Below are positions 17,089 through 26,946 of a DNA stretch of 64,000 nucleotides, one piece after another; positions within the stretch are counted from its first letter, which is position 1, and each line of letters starts with the position of its first letter. Made by a program: the position numbers and the translations under genes. Origin of the DNA: Bacteroidia bacterium. GTDB lineage: Bacteria; Bacteroidota; Bacteroidia; CAILMK01; JBBDIG01. The stretch lies in contig JBBDIG010000014.1 of NCBI GenBank assembly GCA_040880525.1, forward strand, positions 62,001-126,000. Direction: 5' to 3'. The notes beneath the pieces were generated by a model. It was not told the origin of the DNA and made no database searches. It saw nothing but the letters and a program-made list of their open reading frames with translations.

Positions 17089-18429
17089 ATGAGGATTATT
17101 ATTGCAGGTGCGGGAGAAGTAGGATTTCATCTTGCACGGCTTTTGGCCATGGAGTCGCAGGATATTGTGCTGTTAGATATTGACCAGCACCGGCTGGACT
17201 ACGCTGAGAGTCTTATTGACGTCATTACCATTCGGGGAGATGCCACCTCTTATTCCGTACTTCATGAAGCTAAGGTGGAAGGCGCTGACCTCCTGATCGC
17301 TGTTACAGAATCAGGCGATACCAACTTTACCACGAGCGTGATCGGTAAAAAACTGGGTGCAAAGAAAACCGTAGCCAGAATCCGCAACATGGAATATCTG
17401 GTGGATAAGGAAGTGCTGGATCTCCGCACCCTGGGTATTGATGAACTGATCTCTCCGGAATCGCTGGCCGCCCGCGAAATAAAAAGGTTGCTGCGTGAAG
17501 CCGCATTTACCGATTCTTTTGACTTTGCCAACGGAAAGTTATCGCTCATCGGAATTCATCTTGACAGCAATGCACCGGTGATTGGAAAGTCGCTCATTGA
17601 AACGGCACCTCTCAATCCTGACCTGAACTTTCTTACGGTGGCTATCCACCGGAATAAAGAAACCATTATCCCGCATGGCAGAACCGTTTTTGAAGCCGGT
17701 GATCATGTTTATTTTATTTCTGATACAGAAGGTATAGACCAGGTACTTCATTTTTCCGGAAAAATCAGAACCGCAATAAAAAATGTTATGATTTTGGGAG
17801 GCAGCCGGACAGGTGTTCATGCGGCCCGAAGGCTAAACAAGGATTATAATATTAAATTAATTGAGATTAATAAAGAAAAGAGTTTTGAAATAGCGGATAA
17901 ACTTCCTGATGTACTGGTAATTAACGGGGACGGTACAAATGTAGAATTGCTGGAAGAGGAGGGAATTTCTGATGTGGACGCTTTTGTTGCCGTAACCGGA
18001 AATTCAGAAACTAATATTCTTTCTTGCCTGGTTGCGAAAAACAGGGGTGTGAAAAAAACCATTGCAATGGTTGAAAATATTGAATACATAAACCTCTCGC
18101 AAAGCATTGGTATTGATACGATGATCAACAAAAAACTGATTGCGGCCAATTTTATTTTCCGGTATATCCGCAGGGGAGAAGTGATCGCGCTTACCGGCAT
18201 TCATGGCGTGGATGCCGAATTGCTGGAGTTTAAAGTAAAAGAGCATTCACGTATTACTAAAAAACCAATCAGGGAATTAAAATTTCCAAAGTCTGCTATC
18301 ATTGGCGGAGTAGTGAGAGATGGGAAGGGCTACATTACCCTGGGAAACTTCCAGATAAAGCCGCACGACAGGGTGGTGGTATTTACGCTCTCTTCAAGCA
18401 TTTATGATGTAGAAGAATTTTTCAGATAG
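17089..18429 (+). CDS. trkA: Trk potassium transporter regulatory subunit TrkA
   Basis: Cytoplasmic gating subunit of Trk-type K+ uptake. 446 residues in the standard duplicated layout: RCK-N with NAD-binding IIAGAGEVGFHLARLL (2-17) and acidic LLDID, an RCK-C domain (about 145-225), a second RCK-N starting VMILGGSRTGVHAARRL (about 232-248), and a second RCK-C to the end. Immediately upstream of trkH (80 bp), the expected partner, so the two probably form an operon from the promoter at 17047-17054. Confidence 0.95.
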   Translation: MRIIIAGAGEVGFHLARLLAMESQDIVLLDIDQHRLDYAESLIDVITIRGDATSYSVLHEAKVEGADLLIAVTESGDTNFTTSVIGKKLGAKKTVARIRNMEYLVDKEVLDLRTLGIDELISPESLAAREIKRLLREAAFTDSFDFANGKLSLIGIHLDSNAPVIGKSLIETAPLNPDLNFLTVAIHRNKETIIPHGRTVFEAGDHVYFISDTEGIDQVLHFSGKIRTAIKNVMILGGSRTGVHAARRLNKDYNIKLIEINKEKSFEIADKLPDVLVINGDGTNVELLEEEGISDVDAFVAVTGNSETNILSCLVAKNRGVKKTIAMVENIEYINLSQSIGIDTMINKKLIAANFIFRYIRRGEVIALTGIHGVDAELLEFKVKEHSRITKKPIRELKFPKSAIIGGVVRDGKGYITLGNFQIKPHDRVVVFTLSSSIYDVEEFFR

Positions 18430-18515
18430 CAAAAAGCAAGTCTTATTTATTTAAAAAATAATATGAGCGGCTCCGGTAAATATTCATTCATTTTAAAGGG
18501 ATTTGGAAATTGTTC

Positions 18516-19973
18516 ATGCGATTAAACTTTCCGGTCGTTCTCAGCATCATGGGATTGTTGCTTATCATCAACAGCCTGGCTATGCTCCTCAGCCTTTCCA
18601 TTTCTATTGCGTATGGCGAGGAGGCCTGGAAGCCGATGGTATATGCGGCAGGAATTACACTGTTTGCAGGCGCAATTCTCCGGCTGGTATACAGGAAGTT
18701 TGACAATAAGGACATTCGCAAACGCGAAGGCTACCTTATCGTGACGATGGGCTGGCTCGTTCTTACGCTTAGCGGAACGTTACCTTATCTCTTCTCCGGC
18801 ACTACCGAAACCTTTGCGGATGCCTTTTTTGAAACGATGAGCGGCTATACCACTACGGGAGCCACCATTCTCACAGATATCGAAATACAATCCAAAACAA
18901 TCCTTTTCTGGCGAAGCCTCACGCACTGGATCGGAGGTATGGGAATTATTGTGCTTACCATCGCCATTCTGCCACTTTTGGGAATTGGCGGAATGCAGTT
19001 GTTTTCAGCAGAGGCTTCAGGCCCCACACCAGCTAAGCTCCATCCCCGCATTAAGGAAACAGCCAAGCGCCTCTGGATCATCTATGTGGCATTAACCGGA
19101 TTGGAAACGGTTCTGCTGATGTTAGGTGAAATGACATTTTTCGATGCCGTAAATCACTCAATGTCCACAATGGCAACCGGGGGGTTTTCTACCAAAAATG
19201 CAAGCCTGGCTTTTTACTCCTCGCCTTATATACAATATGTGGTTCTTGTTTTCATGTTTCTGGGGGGCACAAGTTTTCCGCTGATCTATTTCGGCTTGCG
19301 GGGAAAATTGCTGAAAGTATTTCATAATGAGGAATTCAGGGCTTACCTGTTTGCCTGCATGGCCGGTATCGTGCTGACTACCACGGCCATACTTGTAGTT
19401 ACTGATCTTCCGTTGGAAAGGGCCTTCAGGGATGCTGCATTCCAGATCGTCTCCATCATTACCACCACCGGATTCATTACGGCTGATTATACCGCCTGGG
19501 CACCCTTTGTCACCGTACTGTTTTTTGTGTTGTTCTTTACCGGTGCCTCCACCGGCTCCACTAGCGGAGGCATAAAGATGATGCGTCACGTTATTCTCAT
19601 TAAAAACAGTGTGCTTGAATTTAAACGGCAAGTGCATCCCTCAGCCATCATTCCAGTACGTTTCAATGGAAAAGCCGTAACGCAGAATATCAGCTACCAT
19701 ATTTCGGCATTCATTCTTTTATACCTGCTCATTTTCTTTGCCGGCTCCCTGGTAATGGCCGCCATCGGGCTCGATTTTGAATCGGCCATTGGTTCTGTTG
19801 CGGCATCGCTGGGGAATATTGGTCCGGCTATCGGGAGCGTTGGCCCCGCAAGTAATTTCGCACACATTCCGGCCGAAGGAAAATGGTTCCTATCTTTCCT
19901 GATGCTCCTGGGGCGTCTGGAGATCTTCACCGTTCTCATCCTGCTAACGCCATACTTCTGGCGAAGACATTAA
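18516..19973 (+). CDS. trkH: Trk potassium uptake channel subunit TrkH
   Basis: Membrane pore subunit of the TrkAH potassium uptake system. 485 residues from ATG 18516; the frame opens two codons earlier at a TTG. Four P-loop-like selectivity segments are visible: SGYTTTGATILTD (about 110-122), STMATGGFSTKNAS (about 217-230), SIITTTGFITADY (about 312-324), and SLGNIGPAIGSVG (about 426-438), each followed by a hydrophobic helix. IGGMGIIVLTIAILPLLGIGG is typical for TrkH. Preceded by trkA. No trkG or kup gene is nearby. Confidence 0.95.
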   Translation: MRLNFPVVLSIMGLLLIINSLAMLLSLSISIAYGEEAWKPMVYAAGITLFAGAILRLVYRKFDNKDIRKREGYLIVTMGWLVLTLSGTLPYLFSGTTETFADAFFETMSGYTTTGATILTDIEIQSKTILFWRSLTHWIGGMGIIVLTIAILPLLGIGGMQLFSAEASGPTPAKLHPRIKETAKRLWIIYVALTGLETVLLMLGEMTFFDAVNHSMSTMATGGFSTKNASLAFYSSPYIQYVVLVFMFLGGTSFPLIYFGLRGKLLKVFHNEEFRAYLFACMAGIVLTTTAILVVTDLPLERAFRDAAFQIVSIITTTGFITADYTAWAPFVTVLFFVLFFTGASTGSTSGGIKMMRHVILIKNSVLEFKRQVHPSAIIPVRFNGKAVTQNISYHISAFILLYLLIFFAGSLVMAAIGLDFESAIGSVAASLGNIGPAIGSVGPASNFAHIPAEGKWFLSFLMLLGRLEIFTVLILLTPYFWRRH

Positions 19974-20014
19974 GGTTTCCTGGCGGATTGGATTTCCTGC
20001 TTCAGGAACTTAAC

Positions 20015-20515
20015 TCATCCATTTCTGCTCTCAGAAGGGTTGCCGGTCAGGACGTGCTTTTTCATCACATATTCCAGAAAATGACAGACGCTGCGCACAA
20101 GGATGCTATAAACATTCTCAAAGCCTTGCGCACCGCCAAAATAGGGATCGGGTACATTGGTGCCGCCTTCAGGGTCAAATTCCCGCATCATAAAAACTTC
20201 GGCTGTAGCGCCCTCCGGTTGCAATTCACGCACATTTCGCATGTTGTCCTCGTCCATTACAATAATATAGTCGTATTCAAAAAAATCATCTTCGGTAACC
20301 ACCCTCGCCAGGCTGTTGAATTCGAGTTTATAGGTTTTCCCGATCTCCAGCGTACGCGGGTCAGGCCGCTCGCCTTCATGCCAGTTGCCGGTTCCGGCTG
20401 ACTGGCAAACGATCTCATCTTCCATTCCCAGTTTCTTTAATTCCGCATTCGTAACGGCCTCAGCTAATGGAGACCGGCAAATATTACCCAGGCAGACGTA
20501 AAGTATCTTTATCAT
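20015..20515 (-). CDS. Low-molecular-weight protein-tyrosine-phosphatase
   Basis: Cytoplasmic phosphatase of the LMW-PTP family. The P-loop VCLGNICRSPLAEAV (C-x5-R-S) sits at the N-terminus and the catalytic acid DPY is in NVPDPYFGGAQGFENVY. The longest frame starts at 20527 (MTSKMIKIL), but the promoter element ends only about 15 bp upstream, so the internal ATG at 20515 (MIKILYVCLGNICRS, 166 residues) is the more likely start. Such enzymes may act on tyrosine kinases of capsule export or on arsenate; there is no kinase or ars gene nearby to decide. Convergent with trkH; the 3' ends are 41 bp apart. Confidence 0.92.
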   Translation of the reverse strand: MIKILYVCLGNICRSPLAEAVTNAELKKLGMEDEIVCQSAGTGNWHEGERPDPRTLEIGKTYKLEFNSLARVVTEDDFFEYDYIIVMDEDNMRNVRELQPEGATAEVFMMREFDPEGGTNVPDPYFGGAQGFENVYSILVRSVCHFLEYVMKKHVLTGNPSESRNG

Positions 20516-20541
20516 TTTACTCGTCATTTTTTATTTCGGTT

Positions 20542-20549
20542 CAAAATTA
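20542..20549 (-). promoter_or_regulatory. Bacteroidota -7 element (TAATTTTG)
   Basis: TAnnTTTG match on the minus strand upstream of the LMW-PTP gene: 26 bp before the preferred ATG at 20515, and only 14 bp before the outer ATG at 20527. Confidence 0.5.
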
Positions 20550-20673
20550 AGAAGGGCATTCATTTCCCTGTTTAGATAAAATGTACAGGCGATAGGTTGC
20601 AGCATTTTTCGATTGAATAATCATTACGCAGTAACCATTTTCCAATGCTGTATAGCCATATAAAAATCCGGAA

Positions 20674-21975
20674 CTATTGCAGCAGTTGTCCGCTCAGCCG
20701 CAGCAATTCCGTTTCAGTAGCCTTTAACAGGTACAATGCTTCGATGTAGCGGTTTTCAGCTTCCAGGAAATTCAGTTGCACGATCCGCAGTTCGATAGGA
20801 GAGATGTTGCCCAGTTCAAAGCTTTCCAGCGCTATTTCCTGGTTTTGCCGCGCCACTTCCACATTTTCACTTTCCAGGCGGGCAAGCTCCAGATTATTGC
20901 TGTAGCTGTTCCAGGTGGTGAAGACTTCTTCGCTCACCTGCAGTTCGAGTTGCTGCACCTGTAGTTCCCTGTTTTCGACTTCAATCCGCGCATTTTGTAT
21001 TTGCCGGTTAAGGTTAAAACCATTGAAAAGGTTGATGCGTGCGGTAATCCCGTAGTTGAAGCCACTTGCCTGGTTGCTCAGGAGGAAACCTGCTTCGGAT
21101 TGTGAACGGTTGTAGAGATACCCAGCGTTCAGATCAATTTCAGGCAACCTGCCTGACTTGAGGATATTCACGTTCAGGTTCGCTATTTCCCGGCCTTTTC
21201 GTTGCGCCAGGATCTGAGGGTTTTGCGCAGAAGCATTATCTATCAGTGCCTGTAGTTCCAGATTGTTGAGGTAGGGAATTTCCCGGCTCACCTCATACTC
21301 GGTGCTGATGCTTCGTCCTATCAGCCGGTTCAGCCGGAATTTCGTGGAACGGAGTTGCTCTAACTGGCGCAGCAGTTCGGTAGTGTCAGTATTATAATCC
21401 ACTTGCGCCTGCAGCATTTCCAGGCGTGAGCCTGAACCAAGTTCAAGATTATCCTCGGCCAGCCTCATTCTTTCTTTGGAAAATTCCAGGGCATCCTCGT
21501 AGGCGGCTACCTGCCGGGTATAAGCTACTGCCTGGTAGTAAGTTTCCAGAACTTCCGAAATTGTATTTTCAATGACAAAGCGGGTTTCGAATTCACTCAG
21601 GTCCTCCAGCGCCTCCAGCATGTTGTGTGAAGAAAACATGCGCGTGCCGTCAAATAAAGTCCAGGTTCCAAAAATACCTGCGTTTACGTTGCTGGAGCGG
21701 GCATTTTCCCGGTTATTGGTTTCGCCATTAATAAATTCCTGCTGGGTATTCTGGACGCTCGCACCTGCTTCCGCATCTGCAACCACTTCTGGAAGAAATC
21801 CCGCATTTCCCAGCGACACATTGTTCTCAGCAATGGCTTCTGCGTTCTTTTGTATTCTGATATTGTAATTATTCTCAAGTGCAAGTTTCACTGCGTCAGT
21901 GGCTGAAAGGGTGTCCTGCGCCAGTGCTGGCAAAGAGATAAACGGGATCAGAAGAATTAAATAATTGAAATTCAT
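20674..21975 (-). CDS. TolC-family outer-membrane efflux protein
   Basis: Outer-membrane channel of a tripartite RND pump. 433 residues with a signal peptide (MNFNYLILLIPFISLPALAQ) and the two OEP repeats of long alternating helices and strands: first repeat with LSATDAVKLALENNYNIRIQ (about 23-42), second from about 235 with LQALIDNASAQNPQILAQRK and a C-terminal NISPIELRIVQLNFLEAENRYIEALYLLKATE. It is the last gene of the marR-adaptor-permease-tolC cluster, 106 bp after the permease gene, and should connect adaptor and permease to the outside. Confidence 0.93.
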   Translation of the reverse strand: MNFNYLILLIPFISLPALAQDTLSATDAVKLALENNYNIRIQKNAEAIAENNVSLGNAGFLPEVVADAEAGASVQNTQQEFINGETNNRENARSSNVNAGIFGTWTLFDGTRMFSSHNMLEALEDLSEFETRFVIENTISEVLETYYQAVAYTRQVAAYEDALEFSKERMRLAEDNLELGSGSRLEMLQAQVDYNTDTTELLRQLEQLRSTKFRLNRLIGRSISTEYEVSREIPYLNNLELQALIDNASAQNPQILAQRKGREIANLNVNILKSGRLPEIDLNAGYLYNRSQSEAGFLLSNQASGFNYGITARINLFNGFNLNRQIQNARIEVENRELQVQQLELQVSEEVFTTWNSYSNNLELARLESENVEVARQNQEIALESFELGNISPIELRIVQLNFLEAENRYIEALYLLKATETELLRLSGQLLQ

Positions 21976-22081
21976 TTTAAAATTTATTATAAACCGAATT
22001 CAACAAAAACATTTTTTATTGTAATAAAATTAAAAATAAATGATGTTCTTATTAAATCAGCATAATTGAATTATTGATTGG

Positions 22082-25000
22082 TTAAGTCGGCTCTGCGACA
22101 GGTTCCAGCGCCTCTTCCTCTTTTTCCTTTATCAGTTCATCATCATCCACATTGGATACTTTTTTATCCTTTTCAGAAATATAACTGTAGATGGCCGGGA
22201 TTACGAAAAGCGTGAGGATTGTTGCGAATATTAACCCGCCAATTACGGCAATCCCCATTGAGACGCGGCTTTCTGATCCGGCTCCAAGAGCCAGCGCAAT
22301 AGGCAGCACACCGAGAATAGTAGAAAGACTCGTCATTAAGATTGGCCGAAAGCGGGCAACAGCCGCATTTTGTATTGCATCCATAAAATCAATTCCGGCA
22401 GCTTTCCGCTGATTGGCAAATTCCACTATGAGGATGCCATTCTTAGTTACCAGCCCAATAAGCATAATAATACCGATCTGGCTGAATATATTGAGGGTTT
22501 GTCCGAAATACCAGAGGCTGAGCACTGCGCCACCAATTGCCAGCGGTACGGTGAACATAATAATGAACGGATCTCGGAAACTCTCGAACTGGGCTGACAG
22601 CACCAGGTAAATGAGCACCAGCGCCAGCAAAAATGCGAACAGAAGGCTGTCAGAACTTTCCACAAAATCCTTGGAAGGTCCGTCCAGCGAAGTTGAGAAA
22701 GAGTCGTCCAGCGTTTTATCCTTTACCCGGTCCATCGCGGCAATTCCATCTCCGATGGTTTTTCCCGGAGCCAGGCTTGCTGAAACGGTGGCGGAGACAA
22801 ACCGGTTATAATGGAAAAGCTGCGGAGGTGTAATTTCTTCGGTAAGTTCCACCAGATTGTCAAGCTGGATCATTTCACCATTATTATTCCTCACATACAG
22901 CGAAGCCAGGTCAACCGGAGCTGACCGGTCCTGGCGGTCTACCTGGCCTATTACCTGGTATTGGTTGCTGTTCATAATATAATATCCGAAGCGCGTACCG
23001 CTGAAAGCAAATTGCAGCGTTTGCGCCACATTCATGGTGGATACTCCTGCTTTCCGGGCTTTTTCACGATTGATCTCCACACGCAGTTCGGGCTTATTAA
23101 ATTTAAGATTAACATCTACGAACTGAAAAGTAGGATCCTGATTGGCTTCCTCTAAAAATTTTGGAAGCACTTCCTTTAATTTTTCAAAATTAGGCGCCTG
23201 GATCACGTATTGTATTGGCTGTCCGCTCCGCTGATTTCCAATGCTTTGTTCCTGTATTACGAATGCGCGGGCAGTGGTGAGCTGCGTTACTTTTGCGGAA
23301 AGCGCATCGGCTATCTCCATTTGAGATCGTTCGCGCTCATCTGCATCCACCAGCTTCAGCCTTACGAATCCTGAGTTGGTAGAAGACGAGGCACCAAAAC
23401 CGGGAGACGTAACGGAAATAATGGCTTCAACTTCCGGCACTTCCTCCTGCACCAAGGCAATGAGGTCGTCCATATAATCATCCATAAACTCGAAAGTGGC
23501 ACCTTCAGGCCCGGTAGACATAATGCGAAGGCCGCCACGGTCTTCGATCGGAGCCAGCTCTGAAGGCAGCATGGAGCCGATACCAAAGATCAGGACGATG
23601 GCAGCCGCCATTACGGCAAAAGCAAGCCACCGCCTTTGCATAAACCATGAAAGCATGTTGGCGTAGCCTGCGGTGAGGTTGCGGAAAAAGGGTTCCGTTG
23701 CTTCATAAAAACGATTGTGCTTTTCCCGTCTTTTCAGCAGTTTGGTAGAAATCATTGGTGTAAGGGTAAGCGCCACAAAAGAAGAGATCAGCACGGCCCC
23801 GGCAATCACGATCCCAAATTCGCGGAACAACCGCCCGGTAAGGCCCTGCAGAAATATCACCGGCAGAAAGACTGCTGCCAGCGCAATGGTGGTGGCAACT
23901 ACGGCAAAGAATATTTCTGCGGCTCCCTGCATTCCTGCTTCTACAGGCTTTTTACCTTCCTCAATTTTGGTGTAAATATTTTCCAATACTACGATGGCAT
24001 CATCCACCACAAGGCCAATGGCCAGCACCACCCCCAGAAGCGTTAGCACATTAATGGAGAAATCCGCAATGTACATGATGAAGAAGGCTCCGATCAGGGC
24101 TATGGGAATAGCTATTACCGGAATTATGGTGGCCCGCCAATCACGCAGAAAGAGGAAAATAATAAGGACAACAAGGATGAATGCAATGAAAATAGTTTGC
24201 ACTACTTCAGATATTGAAGCACGAATAAAATCGGTGGTGTCAAACCCGATTCCGAGTTCAATGTCGGCAGGAAGGTCTTTCTTAATATGCTCCACCCGCT
24301 CATAAAATTCATCTGCAATCTCTATATGGTTAGAGCCGGGTTGTGGCCGCAGCACAACGCCCACCATTGGAATTCCATCGCGCTTCAAAACCGTTCTCAT
24401 GTTTTCAGGACCCAGTTCAGCCCGGCCCACATCCCGGAACCTGACAATATTATTTTCGGATTCTTTAATGATCAGGTCGTTAAACGCTTCTACATTGGCA
24501 AGCCGCCCGAGGGTTCTTACCGTCAGTTCCATATTGTTGCCTTCAATGCTTCCCGTTGGCAATTCTATATTTTCCCGTTGAAGTGCGCTTTGCACGTCCA
24601 GTGGCGTAAGGTCATACGCTGCCAGTTTTCCCGGGTTCATCCACAGGCGCATGGAATATTTCTTTTCTCCCCAAATGTCAACCTCAGCCACACCCGGAAT
24701 GGTTTGCAGCCGCTCCTTGAAAATATTATCGGCAAACTCCGTAAGCTCCAGCAGCGATTTTTCCTCGCTTTTTATATTCAGGAATACGATTGGGTTGGCA
24801 TCTGCATCGGCTTTCGATACAATGGGCGGCTCCGCATCCTCCGGAAGATTCCGCACGGCTCCGGAAACTTTGTCCCGCACATCATTGGCAGCGGTTTCAA
24901 GATCCACCTCGAGTTCAAATTCTACCGTAAGGGTGCTCCTGCCATCGCGGCTCACTGAAGTTAGCGTGCGGATACCGGCAATCCCATTCACGGCATCCTC

Positions 25001-25201
25001 CAGCGGCTCTGTGATCTGCGTTTCGATCACCTCTGCATTAGCACCGGTATAATTGGTGGCAACAGTGATAATAGGAGGGTCTACACTCGGAAATTCCCGA
25101 ACACCCAAATAGGTATACCCGATCACGCCAAAGAGCACGATGATGATGCTCATTACTGAGGCGAGTACCGGCCTCCTTATGCTTAATGAGGATAAACTCA
25201 T
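22082..25201 (-). CDS. RND multidrug efflux permease (HAE1/AcrB type)
   Basis: Inner-membrane proton-driven exporter, 1039 residues, the usual length. Twelve membrane helices in two halves with large periplasmic domains; the N-terminal SIRRPVLASVMSIIIVLFGV and TITEPLEDAVNGIAGI-like signatures, and the proton-relay pair of aspartates in LAIGLVVDDAIVVLENIY (about 402-418), are all present. Preceded by the adaptor gene (173 bp AT-rich gap) and followed by tolC. The dibasic acidic tail (VDDDELIKEKEEEALEPVAE) is variable in the family. Substrate cannot be told from sequence. Confidence 0.96.
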   Translation of the reverse strand: MSLSSLSIRRPVLASVMSIIIVLFGVIGYTYLGVREFPSVDPPIITVATNYTGANAEVIETQITEPLEDAVNGIAGIRTLTSVSRDGRSTLTVEFELEVDLETAANDVRDKVSGAVRNLPEDAEPPIVSKADADANPIVFLNIKSEEKSLLELTEFADNIFKERLQTIPGVAEVDIWGEKKYSMRLWMNPGKLAAYDLTPLDVQSALQRENIELPTGSIEGNNMELTVRTLGRLANVEAFNDLIIKESENNIVRFRDVGRAELGPENMRTVLKRDGIPMVGVVLRPQPGSNHIEIADEFYERVEHIKKDLPADIELGIGFDTTDFIRASISEVVQTIFIAFILVVLIIFLFLRDWRATIIPVIAIPIALIGAFFIMYIADFSINVLTLLGVVLAIGLVVDDAIVVLENIYTKIEEGKKPVEAGMQGAAEIFFAVVATTIALAAVFLPVIFLQGLTGRLFREFGIVIAGAVLISSFVALTLTPMISTKLLKRREKHNRFYEATEPFFRNLTAGYANMLSWFMQRRWLAFAVMAAAIVLIFGIGSMLPSELAPIEDRGGLRIMSTGPEGATFEFMDDYMDDLIALVQEEVPEVEAIISVTSPGFGASSSTNSGFVRLKLVDADERERSQMEIADALSAKVTQLTTARAFVIQEQSIGNQRSGQPIQYVIQAPNFEKLKEVLPKFLEEANQDPTFQFVDVNLKFNKPELRVEINREKARKAGVSTMNVAQTLQFAFSGTRFGYYIMNSNQYQVIGQVDRQDRSAPVDLASLYVRNNNGEMIQLDNLVELTEEITPPQLFHYNRFVSATVSASLAPGKTIGDGIAAMDRVKDKTLDDSFSTSLDGPSKDFVESSDSLLFAFLLALVLIYLVLSAQFESFRDPFIIMFTVPLAIGGAVLSLWYFGQTLNIFSQIGIIMLIGLVTKNGILIVEFANQRKAAGIDFMDAIQNAAVARFRPILMTSLSTILGVLPIALALGAGSESRVSMGIAVIGGLIFATILTLFVIPAIYSYISEKDKKVSNVDDDELIKEKEEEALEPVAEPT

Positions 25202-25374
25202 TTTTTTAATTTTAATATTGTGATCAAGGTTTTAAAATTCAATTTTGGTATTTTATAAACCAATTATTAAAAAACTAAAAGCTTCAGAATTAACATCGCC
25301 TTTTAATTCTTTATAATTGTTTTTAGTTTAAATCTTAAAACCTCTTTATTATTTATTTCTCTTTAAACCAAGAC

Positions 25375-26448
25375 CTATCTTAATTCACTGATTTTCACCT
25401 CCACTCCGGGACGAATTTGAAGCAAACCGGTGGTGATGATGGTATCCCCATTCTTTATTCCACTTGTTACCTGGATGTTCTCTGCTGTGCGGATACCGGT
25501 TTGAATATCCACTTTGGCGACTTTACCATTCTTATACAAAAACACTTTTTGGCCATCTATTTCCGAAATCAATGCATGGCTGGGAATAAATACGGCATTC
25601 TCAATTTTTCCAAGCACTAGTTCCACATTGGCGAAACCGCCCGGCAGGAGTTTATTATCAGGATTATCCGCTCTTGCTCTTAATTGCAGGGTCCTGGTTT
25701 CTCTGCTTATTTGCGGATCCATGGCATATACTTCTCCTTCATGTTGCGTTTCAGAACCCGGAACGGAGAATTTAATCTTGTCCCCCAAATTCACTGAAGC
25801 TGCATATTTTTCAGGAATGGAAAAATCAATTTTTACAGGATCGGCATCCACAAGCGTGGCGATAAGCGTATTGGGCGAAATATAGCTGCCCGGGCTAACA
25901 TGGCGCAAGCCGATTACACCAGCAAACGGTGCGCGGATCGAGGATTTATCAAGCAAAGCAGTAAGGCGGGCCACCTCAGCTTTCAGCGTATTGGTTTCGG
26001 TTTGTGCCTGTTCAAAGGTCTGCTCACTGATGCCGCCTCTTTCCAGGAGTTGCTCCTGGCGATATTCGCGGTCTTCAGCAAGTTTGATCTGGTAGCGCAG
26101 CTTTTGCAGCTCAGCCTGCACTTCCTCATTTCTGATCTTTACCAGCAGCCGGCCTTTCTGCACCCGCTGCCCTTCTTCAAAATTGATGGTGGAAACCTTT
26201 CCGGCAATTTCGCTGCGCAGCTCCACAATTTCATTGGCGATAATGTTTCCTGTGAGATCAATCGTTTCGTTCCAGAGCGTATCTTTAGCGATGCTTGCCC
26301 GGACAGGCAGCGAGGCTGAAGTGCCCGGCCCGGCAGCCGCTACGTCTTCCGAGTTTCCGGAGAGTTCTATTTTAGGAATGATGAGCGCAGCAAGGATGAT
26401 CAGCACCAGGCCCGTAATGGATACTATTTTAACCGTTCGTTTGGACAT
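25375..26448 (-). CDS. RND efflux periplasmic adaptor (membrane fusion protein)
   Basis: 357 residues. An N-terminal hydrophobic anchor (VKIVSITGLVLIILAALII) without a lipobox, then a lipoyl/barrel-sandwich domain (VELRSEIAGKVSTINFEEGQ, RVQKGRLLVKI), a helical hairpin of about 60 residues (VQAELQKLRYQIKLAEDREY, EQTFEQAQTETNTLKAEVAR), the second lipoyl half (SIRAPFAGVIGLRHVSPGSY), then beta-barrel and membrane-proximal domains. It bridges permease and TolC. The start lies 2 bp beyond the marR stop codon, so the two are cotranscribed and probably under MarR control. Confidence 0.94.
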   Translation of the reverse strand: MSKRTVKIVSITGLVLIILAALIIPKIELSGNSEDVAAAGPGTSASLPVRASIAKDTLWNETIDLTGNIIANEIVELRSEIAGKVSTINFEEGQRVQKGRLLVKIRNEEVQAELQKLRYQIKLAEDREYRQEQLLERGGISEQTFEQAQTETNTLKAEVARLTALLDKSSIRAPFAGVIGLRHVSPGSYISPNTLIATLVDADPVKIDFSIPEKYAASVNLGDKIKFSVPGSETQHEGEVYAMDPQISRETRTLQLRARADNPDNKLLPGGFANVELVLGKIENAVFIPSHALISEIDGQKVFLYKNGKVAKVDIQTGIRTAENIQVTSGIKNGDTIITTGLLQIRPGVEVKISELR

Positions 26449-26450
26449 TT

Positions 26451-26921
26451 TTATTTGTAGAGTTTAAAATATAATTCAAGTTCTTCTTCCGGCATGTTGT
26501 ACATGTTGCACCACATTTTTTGCAAAACGGTATAAAAAGCTGCGATTTGATCCTGATTTAACCCTGCCATTGCCTCGCGGTTCAGGTTGTGCATTTCTTT
26601 TTCGATCAGGGGCAGCAGCTTTTCACCTTCGGGTGTTACGGCCAGCAGATGCTTCCGTTTATCGCTGGGGTTTTGCCTGCGCTCCAGCAATCCGTGCTCT
26701 GAGAGATAGTTCACGATCTTCATGGCAAAAGCCTTATCAATTTTGAGGTAATCGGCCAGTTCCTGCTGCGTCATCCGATCGTTCTGGTAAATGATGAGCA
26801 GGTAGAAATAGTAGCGGTCAATTTCCAGATCTGCCAGGCGGAGGGTGAGGACGCCTGCATACTTCTTGGAAAGAAGCCGGAAGTAAAATCCTAAGGGAGT
26901 ACGATTGTCAAGTCTTTGCAT
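26451..26921 (-). CDS. MarR-family transcriptional regulator
   Basis: 156 residues from ATG 26919-26921 (MQRLDNRTPLGFYF); the frame can be extended to TTG 26942, but that codon lies inside the operator palindrome. A winged helix-turn-helix core is visible (MTQQELADYLKIDKAFAMKI, VNYLSEHGLLERRQNPSDKR, with the wing RKHLLAVTPEGEKLL), flanked by helices for dimerisation. As first gene of the efflux operon it is the likely local repressor. The DNA immediately before its start codon contains a 7-7-7 perfect palindrome (26926-26946), a plausible autoregulatory site. Confidence 0.92.
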   Translation of the reverse strand: MQRLDNRTPLGFYFRLLSKKYAGVLTLRLADLEIDRYYFYLLIIYQNDRMTQQELADYLKIDKAFAMKIVNYLSEHGLLERRQNPSDKRKHLLAVTPEGEKLLPLIEKEMHNLNREAMAGLNQDQIAAFYTVLQKMWCNMYNMPEEELELYFKLYK

Positions 26922-26925
26922 ACAT

Positions 26926-26946
26926 ATAGTTGATAAATACAACTAT
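26926..26946. promoter_or_regulatory. Perfect palindrome at the marR start, likely operator
   Basis: ATAGTTG (26926-26932), 7-bp spacer, CAACTAT (26940-26946): a perfect inverted repeat of a size usual for MarR dimers, ending 5 bp upstream of the marR ATG. Location and symmetry suggest that MarR represses its own operon here. Confidence 0.6.

Noticed and set aside
24287-24958. 223-codon plus-strand frame inside the RND permease gene
   Set aside because: Antisense to a clearly conserved permease and without features of its own.
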